Of a DNA stretch of 64,000 nucleotides, positions 16,823 through 24,509 are shown one piece after another (the first letter of the stretch is position 1; the number at the start of each line of letters is the position of its first letter). The DNA comes from Parapedobacter composti. Its GTDB lineage: Bacteria; Bacteroidota; Bacteroidia; Sphingobacteriales; Sphingobacteriaceae. A program made the translations under genes and the position numbers. Below the pieces are notes generated by a model that ran no database searches, was not told the origin of the DNA, and worked only from the letters and a program-made list of their open reading frames with translations. The stretch is from contig NZ_FOLL01000003.1 in NCBI RefSeq assembly GCF_900112315.1, positions 1 through 64,000 of the forward strand. The letters run 5' to 3'.

Positions 16823-17788
16823 TCATCGCTTGAACAGCGAATCCACAAATTCCTTTTTATTGAACAGTTGGAGATCTCCCACCTTTTCACCGACACCGAT
16901 ATACTTCACGGGAATCTTGAACTGGTCGGAAATGCCGATGACCACCCCTCCCTTTGCGGTGCCATCGAGCTTGGTAAGGGCCAGTGCGTTTACATCGGTG
17001 GCCTGGGTAAATTGCTTGCATTGCTCGATGGCATTCTGACCGGTCGAGGCGTCCAGAACCAGCAAAATTTCATGCGGAGCTCCTGGCACCACCTTCTGCA
17101 TCACCTGCTTGATTTTGGCCAATTCGTTCATCAGCGCCACCTTATTGTGCAGTCTCCCCGCGGTATCAATGATGGCGACATCATCGCCATTAGCCACGGC
17201 AGACTTAACGGTGTCAAACGCTACTGAAGCCGGATCCGAGCCCATGGCCTGGGCCACCACGCGCACCCCCACTCGTTCACCCCAAAGCCTAATCTGGTCA
17301 ACCGCCGCAGCCCTGAACGTGTCGGCGGCACCCAGCACCACGCTGTTGCCTGCCTCCTTAAGTTGATGGGCAAGTTTGCCGATGGTGGTGGTTTTGCCCA
17401 CCCCGTTAACACCCACCACCATGATGACGTAAGGTTTATGGTCGCCATACTCAAAATGCTCGAAATCGGCACTGTTATTTTCGGCAAGTAAACTCTGAAT
17501 TTCTTCCCGAAGAATGCTGTCAAGCTCCGAAGCATTCACATACTTATCACGCGCTACACGGGCCTGAATACGCTCGATGATCTTAAGCGTGGTGTTTACC
17601 CCCACATCCGACGTTACCAGCACCTCCTCCAAATCGTCCAGCACCTCGTCGTCCACCGTGGATTTACCCACGACGGCCTTGGTAATCTTAGCGAAAAACC
17701 CTTCCTTGGTCTTTTCCAGCCCCTTGTCAAGCGCTTCCTGCGCTTCAGGGGTTCCTTGCTTTTTCTTGAAAAAATCGAATAATCCCAT
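16823..17788 (-). CDS. ftsY: Signal recognition particle receptor FtsY
   Basis: The GTPase receptor docks SRP-ribosome complexes at the inner membrane. From the ATG at 17788 it has 321 residues: a short acidic N-region and helical N domain (about 10-100), then the G domain with GVNGVGKTT (126-134), GAADTFRAAA (153-162), DTAGR (208-212) and TKLDG (272-276). A longer in-frame start at 17872 would run through the terminator hairpin and is rejected. The usual acidic A domain is almost absent, as in many Bacteroidota FtsY proteins. Confidence 0.95.
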   Translation of the reverse strand: MGLFDFFKKKQGTPEAQEALDKGLEKTKEGFFAKITKAVVGKSTVDDEVLDDLEEVLVTSDVGVNTTLKIIERIQARVARDKYVNASELDSILREEIQSLLAENNSADFEHFEYGDHKPYVIMVVGVNGVGKTTTIGKLAHQLKEAGNSVVLGAADTFRAAAVDQIRLWGERVGVRVVAQAMGSDPASVAFDTVKSAVANGDDVAIIDTAGRLHNKVALMNELAKIKQVMQKVVPGAPHEILLVLDASTGQNAIEQCKQFTQATDVNALALTKLDGTAKGGVVIGISDQFKIPVKYIGVGEKVGDLQLFNKKEFVDSLFKR

Positions 17789-17816
17789 TGCGGCTACAGC
17801 TAAACTAAAACATAAC

Positions 17817-17854
17817 AAAAAAGCCCTTCCGGTACATCCCCGAAACGGCTTTTT
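17817..17854 (-). terminator. Terminator between DUF4295 and ftsY
   Basis: Read leftward, AAAAAGCC-g-TT-t-CGG pairs with CCG-g-AA-g-GGCTTTTTT around a 7-nt loop, ending in a T-run. It would end the L28-L33-DUF4295 transcript or reduce read-through into ftsY. Confidence 0.65.
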
Positions 17855-17875
17855 GCAATACCATAAACACAAAGA

Positions 17876-18061
17876 CTATTGTGCGGCGGCCTCTATAACG
17901 GCTTCTTTTGCCGCTTCAACGGCGTCTTTAATGTGGTCGTTGTGCGCAATCAGCTCCTTGAAGGTATACGCACCTGTCTTCGGAGACCGAACGGCAGTGA
18001 TAACCTTCGTGTAATCTTTACCTTTACCCGTTTTGAGTGATGCTACTGCTTTCTTTGCCAT
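17876..18061 (-). CDS. DUF4295 small ribosome-associated protein
   Basis: This 61-residue lysine-rich protein starts MAKKAVASLKTGKGKDYTK and ends in an alanine/glutamate helix. The DUF4295 family is restricted to Bacteroidota and always lies downstream of rpmB and rpmG, as here. From memory, a family member was modelled as an extra large-subunit protein (bL38) in a Flavobacterium ribosome structure; I am not certain of that name. It is 40 bp downstream of rpmG and ends before a terminator. Confidence 0.88.
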   Translation of the reverse strand: MAKKAVASLKTGKGKDYTKVITAVRSPKTGAYTFKELIAHNDHIKDAVEAAKEAVIEAAAQ

Positions 18062-18101
18062 GTCTTCTATTGTTTGTGCAACCTGCTCAGCAGTTTGCGG
18101 T

Positions 18102-18284
18102 TTACTTAATCTCCTTATGAACGGTTACCCGCCTCAAGATGGGGTTAAATTTCTTAAGCTCCAACCGCTCGGTGGTATTCTTTTTATTTTTGGTGGTGAT
18201 GTAACGCGACATCCCCGGAAGCCCGCTCTCTTTATGCTCGGTGCATTCCAAAATCACCTGTACCCTATTTCCTTTTTTAGCCAT
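18102..18284 (-). CDS. rpmG: 50S ribosomal protein L33
   Basis: This 60-residue basic protein has the L33 pattern [39 protein letters not shown] and a C-terminal [10 protein letters not shown]. It lacks the zinc-binding CxxC pairs found in some L33 types, as is usual in Bacteroidota. It is the second gene of the rpmB-rpmG-DUF4295 cluster, 49 bp after rpmB. Confidence 0.96.
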   Translation of the reverse strand: MAKKGNRVQVILECTEHKESGLPGMSRYITTKNKKNTTERLELKKFNPILRRVTVHKEIK

Positions 18285-18333
18285 TGTTTTACGATATTAT
18301 CATCCACCGTACCCGGCGGAAATATTTCCCAAA

Positions 18334-18567
18334 TTAAACGTATCCCTTTTTGATAAATTTATTGATAACGGCAGTGATTCCGTTCTTGTTGATGGTTTTT
18401 ATCGCTGAGGTGGATACTTTCAGGGTAATCCAACGGTTTTCTTCCGGAATGAAGAACCGCTTGGTTTGCAAATTAGGGTAAAATTTACGCTTCGTCTTCA
18501 TGTTCGAATTGGAAACGTTATACCCGTTCATCGCGCCCTTACCTGTTAAATCACAAACTCTTGCCAT
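18334..18567 (-). CDS. rpmB: 50S ribosomal protein L28
   Basis: This 77-residue protein begins MARVCDLTGKGAMNGYNVSNSN and continues with RKFYPNLQTKRFFIP and LKVSTSAIKTINKNG, which is the standard bacterial L28 pattern. It is the first gene of the leftward ribosomal cluster. About 200 bp separate it from the divergent rbfA gene. No exact TAnnTTTG box was found for it in that gap. Confidence 0.97.
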   Translation of the reverse strand: MARVCDLTGKGAMNGYNVSNSNMKTKRKFYPNLQTKRFFIPEENRWITLKVSTSAIKTINKNGITAVINKFIKKGYV

Positions 18568-18713
18568 GATTGTATGTTGTTTTTATCTTACTTAAATGCC
18601 TTTTCGCAAAGAGTTTGCAAATATCAGCATTTGTTTTTTATTATACAATTTTTTTTTGAAATGTCTGTCAAACCAGCCCACGGGACATTGAAGCCAATAA
18701 TCAGAAAATTCCT

Positions 18714-18721
18714 TATCTTTG
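18714..18721 (+). promoter_or_regulatory. -7 element of rbfA
   Basis: TATCTTTG matches TAnnTTTG and lies 47 bp before the rbfA ATG. The nearest upstream TTG (18688-18690) is 23 bp away, slightly long. Confidence 0.45.
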
Positions 18722-18768
18722 CCTTACAAGCAATAACTTCTTTCCTTAACAAATAAAGCACGCACACC

Positions 18769-19140
18769 ATGGCTACAGAAAGCAAGAGGCAACAACGGTT
18801 CGCAGGGGTCATCCAACAGGATTTGGGTGAGCTGTTTCAGCGGGAAGGCAACGCATGGGCTCCGGGCGCATTTATCACCGTAACCCGTGTGCGGGTTACC
18901 CCTGATCTGGCCATTGCCCGTGTTTACCTGAGCTTCCTTAACACCAAACAGGCCAAAGAGGATATGGCCAGCATTAAATCGCACACCAATGAAATTCGCT
19001 ATAAACTGGGAGCCCGCATCAAAAACCAGGCGCGCATTGTACCCCAGTTGGAGTTTTTCCTCGATGATACCAATGAATATGTAGAACACATGGATAAACT
19101 CTTTGACGAAATCAGCAAAGAACCCCGCCAACCGGAATAA
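18769..19140 (+). CDS. rbfA: 30S ribosome-binding factor A
   Basis: This 123-residue KH-fold protein helps mature the 16S rRNA 5' end and supports cold growth. RbfA marks are the N-terminal ESKRQQRFAGVIQQDLGELFQ, the central ITVTRVRVTPDLAIARVYLSF and a C-terminal helix with VPQLEFFLDDTNEYVEHMDKL. It overlaps nothing; the aat ATG lies 4 bp after its stop, giving a two-gene operon. Confidence 0.95.
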   Translation: MATESKRQQRFAGVIQQDLGELFQREGNAWAPGAFITVTRVRVTPDLAIARVYLSFLNTKQAKEDMASIKSHTNEIRYKLGARIKNQARIVPQLEFFLDDTNEYVEHMDKLFDEISKEPRQPE

Positions 19141-19144
19141 CCGG

Positions 19145-19786
19145 ATGATTTTCCAGTTGGATACCCATCGCGTCCATTTTCCGGATCCGGCGCTGGCTGA
19201 ACCCGACGGTTTGCTTGCCATAGGCGGTGATCTCCACCCTGAACGGCTCATGGAGGCCTACCGGCAGGGAATTTTCCCGTGGTATAGTGACGATCTTCCC
19301 ATCCTTTGGTATTCGCCGCATGAACGGTTCGTGCTATTTCCAGAAGAGTTGAAAATCAGCAAAAGCATGCGTCGGGTCCTGCGGTCAGGGCAATTTCATA
19401 TCACCTGCAATCATGCTTTTGCCCAGGTCATCGCCGAATGCGCTTCACAGCCGCGCCGCGGACAAGACGGCACGTGGATTACCGCTGATATGCAGCAAGC
19501 GTACTTGGCTTTGCATCGCCTTGGGAAAGCCCACTCCATCGAAACTTGGCATAACGGAAACCTCGTGGGCGGATTGTATGGCGTGGCCGTAGGGCAGCTG
19601 TTTTGTGGAGAAAGCATGTTCAGTAAGGAGGCGAACGCGTCGAAAGCGGCGCTGATATCACTTTGCCAATCGGGGGCCTACCGCTTGATAGACTGCCAGG
19701 TATATACCAACCATCTGGCCTCCATGGGCGCCCGCATGGTGTCGCGCGCCACTTACATGGACTACCTTCGCCGCTTAGGCAGGTAG
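19145..19786 (+). CDS. aat: Leucyl/phenylalanyl-tRNA--protein transferase
   Basis: This 213-residue N-end-rule enzyme adds Leu or Phe from charged tRNA to proteins with N-terminal Arg or Lys, marking them for ClpS/ClpAP. Motifs are FPDPALAEPDGLLAIGGDL, YRQGIFPWY, WYSPHERFVL, DGTWITADMQQAYLALH, HSIETW, GGLYGVAVGQLFCGESMFS and the C-terminal DCQVYTNHLASMGA. The ATG at 19145 gives the usual N-terminus; a start at 19103 would overlap rbfA and add 14 unrelated residues. Confidence 0.95.
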   Translation: MIFQLDTHRVHFPDPALAEPDGLLAIGGDLHPERLMEAYRQGIFPWYSDDLPILWYSPHERFVLFPEELKISKSMRRVLRSGQFHITCNHAFAQVIAECASQPRRGQDGTWITADMQQAYLALHRLGKAHSIETWHNGNLVGGLYGVAVGQLFCGESMFSKEANASKAALISLCQSGAYRLIDCQVYTNHLASMGARMVSRATYMDYLRRLGR

Positions 19787-19792
19787 TTCCCC

Positions 19793-20551
19793 TTATGCTG
19801 GCTGTTGACGTTCAGTTACCCAAAAGTTATTGAACCCCAAACCGCTCTGCAATTCCAATAGCTGTTGCTGAAGCATCTCCAAGATGGCCAGAAAATTATA
19901 AACGAACTGCACCTTATTTTCGGAGTTTTTCACGATGGTGCCGAAATCCAGCTTTTTGTTTATCGCAACCAGCGATGCAATGGCTTTTTTCTGCTGTTCA
20001 ATCGTATAGGGATACTTCACCACCGTATGCCGCACTTCGTTATTACGGTTGGCATAGTGGTGCATTAACCGCTCATACACCACCATAAGCCGATAAAGGT
20101 CAACGGTGGCCAGTTCCTCTCCTTGCCCGCCATGCTCGCCCGCTCGCTGCAAGTCGTCAGCGATATTGCCCCGCCGCGCCTGCATTAACCGTTGCTCTTC
20201 AAGGATACGCAATTCTTCAGATACGTCTTTAAACTGCTTATATAGCACCAGCTTTTGCACGAGATCCTGCTTAGGGTCTATTTCATTGCCTTCCTCGTCC
20301 AGTTCCGGCCGGGGCAGCAGCATTTTCGCCTTAATGCGCATCAAGGTGGCGGCAACGAAAATAAACTCGCTGGCCAACTCCATGTTCAGCGCCTGCATCT
20401 GCTGGATATAATCTAAAAAATCGTTGGTAATTTGCGCAATGGGAATATCATGGATGTTCAACTCATCACGCTCGATGAAAAAGAGCAACAGGTCAAACGG
20501 CCCTTCAAACTGGGGTAGCCTTATTTCATATCCTTCAGACTGCATATCCAT
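19793..20551 (-). CDS. scpA: Segregation and condensation protein A
   Basis: This 252-residue kleisin links Smc heads with ScpB for chromosome segregation. The N-terminal signature YEIRLPQFEGPFDLLLFFI is followed by DIPIAQITNDFLDYIQQM, ELASEFIFVAATLMRIKAKMLLP and a C-terminal winged-helix region. The ATG at 20551 is chosen because the further start (TTG at 20557) overlaps the promoter box. Its 3' end faces aat with 6 bp between. scpB is not in the window. Confidence 0.93.
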   Translation of the reverse strand: MDMQSEGYEIRLPQFEGPFDLLLFFIERDELNIHDIPIAQITNDFLDYIQQMQALNMELASEFIFVAATLMRIKAKMLLPRPELDEEGNEIDPKQDLVQKLVLYKQFKDVSEELRILEEQRLMQARRGNIADDLQRAGEHGGQGEELATVDLYRLMVVYERLMHHYANRNNEVRHTVVKYPYTIEQQKKAIASLVAINKKLDFGTIVKNSENKVQFVYNFLAILEMLQQQLLELQSGLGFNNFWVTERQQPA

Positions 20552-20554
20552 CTG

Positions 20555-20562
20555 CAAAATTA
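20555..20562 (-). promoter_or_regulatory. -7 element of scpA, 3 nt from the start codon
   Basis: Leftward TAATTTTG fits TAnnTTTG and is separated from the ATG at 20551 by three bases, predicting a leaderless mRNA. No ideal -33 element was found. Confidence 0.4.
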
Positions 20563-20670
20563 ATCTTTTGAAGGCGAATATCTTGCAGTAAGCGTTAAAA
20601 CATTTCGGACGATCCCTTGTTTTTGCTGAAATATTACTTACTTTGTACCAATTTGGAAAACCGGGACATT

Positions 20671-22599
20671 ATGGAGATTGAAGCCGGAGAACTACTCAAG
20701 CACATACAGACGCCTGCTGATCTAAAAAGGCTTGGCCAAGCCGAATTGGTCAAGTTATGCGATGAATTGCGCCAGTACATCATTGATACCGTTTCGGTGC
20801 ACGGCGGGCATTTCGCAGCCAGTCTTGGGGTAGTGGAACTCACAGTGGCTCTGCATTATGTGCTTAATACACCCTACGACCAACTGGTATGGGACGTGGG
20901 CCATCAGGCCTATGGACATAAAATCCTCACCGGCCGGCGGGAGGTCTTCCATACCAACCGTGTGTTGGGCGGAATCAGCGGATTCCCCAAACGTAGCGAA
21001 AGCGAATACGACACCTTTGGCGTAGGCCATTCCTCCACTTCCATCTCCGCCGCGCTCGGCATGGCCGTGGCTTCCCATTACAAGGGCGAAACGGATCGCC
21101 AACACGTGGCCGTTATCGGCGACGGCGCCATGACAGCAGGCATGGCTTTCGAAGCCCTTAATCATGCAGGCATCGAAAAGTCCAACCTCCTGGTCATCCT
21201 CAACGACAACTGCATGTCCATAGACCCAAACGTGGGGGCGCTCAAGGAATACCTCACCAGCATCACTACGTCACGATCGTGGAACCGGTTTCGGGACGAC
21301 ATTGCCCATGTGCTCGCCAAAATATCCGAAATAGGGCCCGATGCCTTAGGCATCGCCAAAAAAATCGAAAAGAGCATCAAGGGCACGCTGCTCAAAAACA
21401 GTAACCTGTTTGAATCGCTCAACTTCCGGTATTTCGGACCCGTGGATGGACATGACGTGAAACGGCTGGTAAATACGCTGGACGACTTGCGCGGCATTCC
21501 TGGCCCGAAACTACTGCATTGCATTACGGTGAAGGGCAAGGGTTATGCACTCGCCGAAAAGGACCAGACCACGTGGCACGCTCCCGGACTGTTCGACAAA
21601 ATCACCGGAGAGATAAAAAAATCCAAAACAGACAAGCCCGTAGCCCCAAAATATCAGGATGTCTTCGGCCACACGCTGGTGGAGTTGGCCGAAATGAACA
21701 ATAAGATCATGGGCATCACTCCGGCCATGCCTTCCGGCTCTTCCATGAACATCATGATGAAAGCCATGCCCAACAGGGCATTTGACGTCGGCATTGCCGA
21801 GCAACATGCCGTAACGTTTTCCGCCGGACTGGCCACGCAGGGCATGGTACCATTCTGTAATATCTATTCCAGCTTCATGCAGCGAGCCTATGACCAGGTG
21901 ATACACGATGTGGCCATACAGAACCTCCAGGTTGTGTTTTGCCTGGACCGTGCGGGAATCGCCGGAGCAGACGGCCCAACACATCACGGCGCGTATGATC
22001 TGGCTTACATGCGCTGCATCCCCAACCTCACGGTGTCAGCGCCCATGAACGAAGAAGAGTTGCGCAACTTGATGTATACAGCCCAGCAGGAAGGCGTGGG
22101 GCCCTTTGTTATCCGCTATCCGCGAGGACAGGGGGTAATGCCTGATTGGAAACGGCCGCTTAAGCCCATCCCTGTGGGTAAGGGCCGTAAAATATGTGAC
22201 GGCGAGGAACTGGCCATCCTTAGCATTGGCCACATCGGCAACGAGGCCATCAAAGCCTGCATCACCCTTAACGAAGAAGGCATATTCCCTGCCCATTACG
22301 ATTTACGGTTTGTGAAGCCGCTGGACGAACCACTCCTGCACGAGGTGTTCGGTAAATTCAAGAAAATTATTACCGTCGAAGATGGCTGTATCCAAGGCGG
22401 TATGGGAAGTGCAGTGCTCGAATTTATGGCCGATAAGGGCTATCAGGCTTCCGTTGTGCGCCTCGGTATACCGGACGAAATAGTCGAACATGGCGAACAG
22501 CAGGAATTGTGGGCTCTCTGCGGATACGATAGCGCGACCATTGTACACACGGCCCGGAAAATGGCCGTTAGCCGCAAAACGGATAGCCTGGCAGGCTAA
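20671..22599 (+). CDS. dxs: 1-deoxy-D-xylulose-5-phosphate synthase
   Basis: This 642-residue thiamine-diphosphate enzyme joins pyruvate and glyceraldehyde-3-phosphate, the first step of the MEP isoprenoid pathway. It shows the DXS features GGHFAASLGVVELTVALHY, VWDVGHQAYGHKILTGRR, GISGFPKRSESEYD, the ThDP motif GDGAMTAGMAFEALNHAG, DVGIAEQHAVTFSAGLA and a C-terminal transketolase domain. The start at 20671 gives the family N-terminus; an upstream in-frame start at 20617 is rejected. ispH, the last enzyme of the same pathway, is also in this window. Confidence 0.96.
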   Translation: MEIEAGELLKHIQTPADLKRLGQAELVKLCDELRQYIIDTVSVHGGHFAASLGVVELTVALHYVLNTPYDQLVWDVGHQAYGHKILTGRREVFHTNRVLGGISGFPKRSESEYDTFGVGHSSTSISAALGMAVASHYKGETDRQHVAVIGDGAMTAGMAFEALNHAGIEKSNLLVILNDNCMSIDPNVGALKEYLTSITTSRSWNRFRDDIAHVLAKISEIGPDALGIAKKIEKSIKGTLLKNSNLFESLNFRYFGPVDGHDVKRLVNTLDDLRGIPGPKLLHCITVKGKGYALAEKDQTTWHAPGLFDKITGEIKKSKTDKPVAPKYQDVFGHTLVELAEMNNKIMGITPAMPSGSSMNIMMKAMPNRAFDVGIAEQHAVTFSAGLATQGMVPFCNIYSSFMQRAYDQVIHDVAIQNLQVVFCLDRAGIAGADGPTHHGAYDLAYMRCIPNLTVSAPMNEEELRNLMYTAQQEGVGPFVIRYPRGQGVMPDWKRPLKPIPVGKGRKICDGEELAILSIGHIGNEAIKACITLNEEGIFPAHYDLRFVKPLDEPLLHEVFGKFKKIITVEDGCIQGGMGSAVLEFMADKGYQASVVRLGIPDEIVEHGEQQELWALCGYDSATIVHTARKMAVSRKTDSLAG

Positions 22600-22767
22600 C
22601 CGTTTATTAAGCGCAAGCGCTGGGCAGCAACGTCGCTGCCACCATCCATCGCGCTCACCAATCATGCAACGTGCTTGTTACGACAATGTTTCGCTTTCGC
22701 AAACGGATTTGTTAACTTAGCCGCGCTGAATGAGACATGCTTCAGCATCCATTCTCATAGATTAAGC

Positions 22768-24417
22768 ATGAAATTGAAGAAGTTATTTTTAGCGGTTTTA
22801 GCGATAGGCCTGTTCTCTGCTCCTGCATTTAGCCAACAATCCATCCCGAGGCCCAAGCTGGTGGTGGGCATCATGGTAGATCAAATGCGGTGGGATTATC
22901 TATATCGCTTCTATGACCGTTATGGCGAGGGAGGGTTCAAACGGTTGCTAAACGAAGGGTTTTCCTGTGAAAATACTTATATCGATTACGTGCCCACCTA
23001 CACCGCCATCGGGCACAGCACGGTATACACCGGCAGTGTGCCAGCGATACATGGCATCGCCGGCAACGACTTCATCATACAGCAAACCGGCCAGCGGATG
23101 TATTGCACGCAAGACGATCATGTACAGGGTGTTGGTACCGACGGAAACGAGGGTAAGCAATCACCTCGTAACCTGTTAACGTCCACCATCACCGACCAGC
23201 TCAAATTGGCCACCAATTTCCGCTCCAAGGTAATCGGCATCGCCATCAAAGACCGTGGCGGAATCCTGCCGGCGGGGCATTTTGCCGATGCAGCATACTG
23301 GTTTGAAGGAAAGTCAGGCAACTGGATCTCCAGCACGTTTTACATGAACGAACTGCCAGAGTGGGTAAAACAGTTCAATGCGCAGAAGCTGGCGGAAAAA
23401 TACCTCCAGCAAGACTGGACCACACTGTATCCCATTGAGACCTATACCCAAAGTATTGAAGACGACAATCATTACGAGGCGACCTATCGGGGTGAGGAAG
23501 CACCCGTGTTTCCCAAAAAGCTCAGCGCACTGGTAAAAGATAACGGCCTCGGCCTTATACGCACCACACCGTTCGGCAATACGCTTACCTTGGATCTGGC
23601 CAGAGCCGCCATCGCCAACGAACAGTTGGGCCGCAACCCGGGCGGATTTACCGACTTCCTATGCATGAGCCTCTCTTCAACGGACTACATCGGTCACCAA
23701 TTTTCGGTAAACGCCATCGAAATCGAAGACACTTACCTCCGGCTGGATGCAGAACTGGAAGAGTTCCTGAACTACCTGGATGAAACCGTGGGTAAAGGCC
23801 AATACACACTGTTTCTTACCGCTGACCACGGCGCGTCCCATAATCCGCTGTTCTTCATGGACAAACGGGGCAACGCAGGTTATTTTGACGAACGTAACGC
23901 GCTCACGGGCCTTAACGCACTGCTTGCCGATCGGTTTGGCCAGGAGAAAATCGTGCGTAGCTTGATGAATTACCAGGTGCACCTTGATTATGAAGTGGTT
24001 GAAGCCAACGGTTTAGACGAGGAAGACATCAAAGAAACTGCTATCAGATTCCTGCGTACCCAGGAAGGTGTGGCTTTCGTAACTGACATGGAAAAAGCCG
24101 GATCGTCCAGCATTCCTGCCCGCATACGCGAACGGATTGCCAATGGGTATAACCCAAAACGTAGCGGATGCATACAGATTATCTTGGAACCACAGTGGTA
24201 TAGTGGATCGCCCCGGTCACGCGGTACCACACATGGCACCTGGGCCTCTTACGATGCACATATCCCCCTGGTATGGATGGGATGGGGTATAAAACATGGG
24301 GCAACAAACCGCGAAACGCACATGACCGATATCGCTTCCACCGTGGCGGCGCTGCTGCGCATCGAAGAACCGAACGGCAACATCGGTCAGCCGGTAGTGG
24401 AAGTATTGGGCCAATGA
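22768..24417 (+). CDS. pafA: Secreted alkaline phosphatase, PafA-like
   Basis: This 549-residue exported enzyme has a signal peptide (1-22, ending APAFSQ) and resembles the calcium/zinc phosphate monoesterase PafA of flavobacteria. The nucleophile Thr79 in PTYTAIGHS, metal ligand Asp38 in GIMVDQMRWD, Asn100 in AGND, and Lys161/Arg163 in IKDRGGILPAGH match the known PafA active-site residues in order and almost in number. Later metal ligands lie in SSTDYIGHQF and TADHGAS. It would release phosphate from monoesters in the periplasm. It stands between dxs and uvrA without an obvious operon partner. Confidence 0.88.
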   Translation: MKLKKLFLAVLAIGLFSAPAFSQQSIPRPKLVVGIMVDQMRWDYLYRFYDRYGEGGFKRLLNEGFSCENTYIDYVPTYTAIGHSTVYTGSVPAIHGIAGNDFIIQQTGQRMYCTQDDHVQGVGTDGNEGKQSPRNLLTSTITDQLKLATNFRSKVIGIAIKDRGGILPAGHFADAAYWFEGKSGNWISSTFYMNELPEWVKQFNAQKLAEKYLQQDWTTLYPIETYTQSIEDDNHYEATYRGEEAPVFPKKLSALVKDNGLGLIRTTPFGNTLTLDLARAAIANEQLGRNPGGFTDFLCMSLSSTDYIGHQFSVNAIEIEDTYLRLDAELEEFLNYLDETVGKGQYTLFLTADHGASHNPLFFMDKRGNAGYFDERNALTGLNALLADRFGQEKIVRSLMNYQVHLDYEVVEANGLDEEDIKETAIRFLRTQEGVAFVTDMEKAGSSSIPARIRERIANGYNPKRSGCIQIILEPQWYSGSPRSRGTTHGTWASYDAHIPLVWMGWGIKHGATNRETHMTDIASTVAALLRIEEPNGNIGQPVVEVLGQ

Positions 24418-24438
24418 CGCCAGCAGACCGGCCTGCCA

Positions 24439-24469
24439 TTGGATACTAAAAAAATTATCCTTATTTTTG
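24439..24469 (+). promoter_or_regulatory. uvrA promoter
   Basis: TTG (24439-24441), 20 bp, TATTTTTG (24462-24469): a near-ideal Bacteroidota promoter. Transcription would start near 24473, so the in-frame ATG at 24471 cannot be used and the ATG at 24510 is the likely start. Confidence 0.65.
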
Positions 24470-24509
24470 CATGCTTCCGCGTGGTAGGCCGCGGACTGGT
24501 AATTCCCGT

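Noticed and set aside
22600-22767. ATTTGTTAACTTA near 22708 as a third copy of the sigma 14-mer
   Set aside because: It lacks one base of the 14-mer (CC to C) and precedes an unrelated phosphatase gene; similarity is likely chance.
24471-24509. Earlier ATG for uvrA
   Set aside because: It lies within 2 bases of the promoter -7 element, before the expected transcription start.
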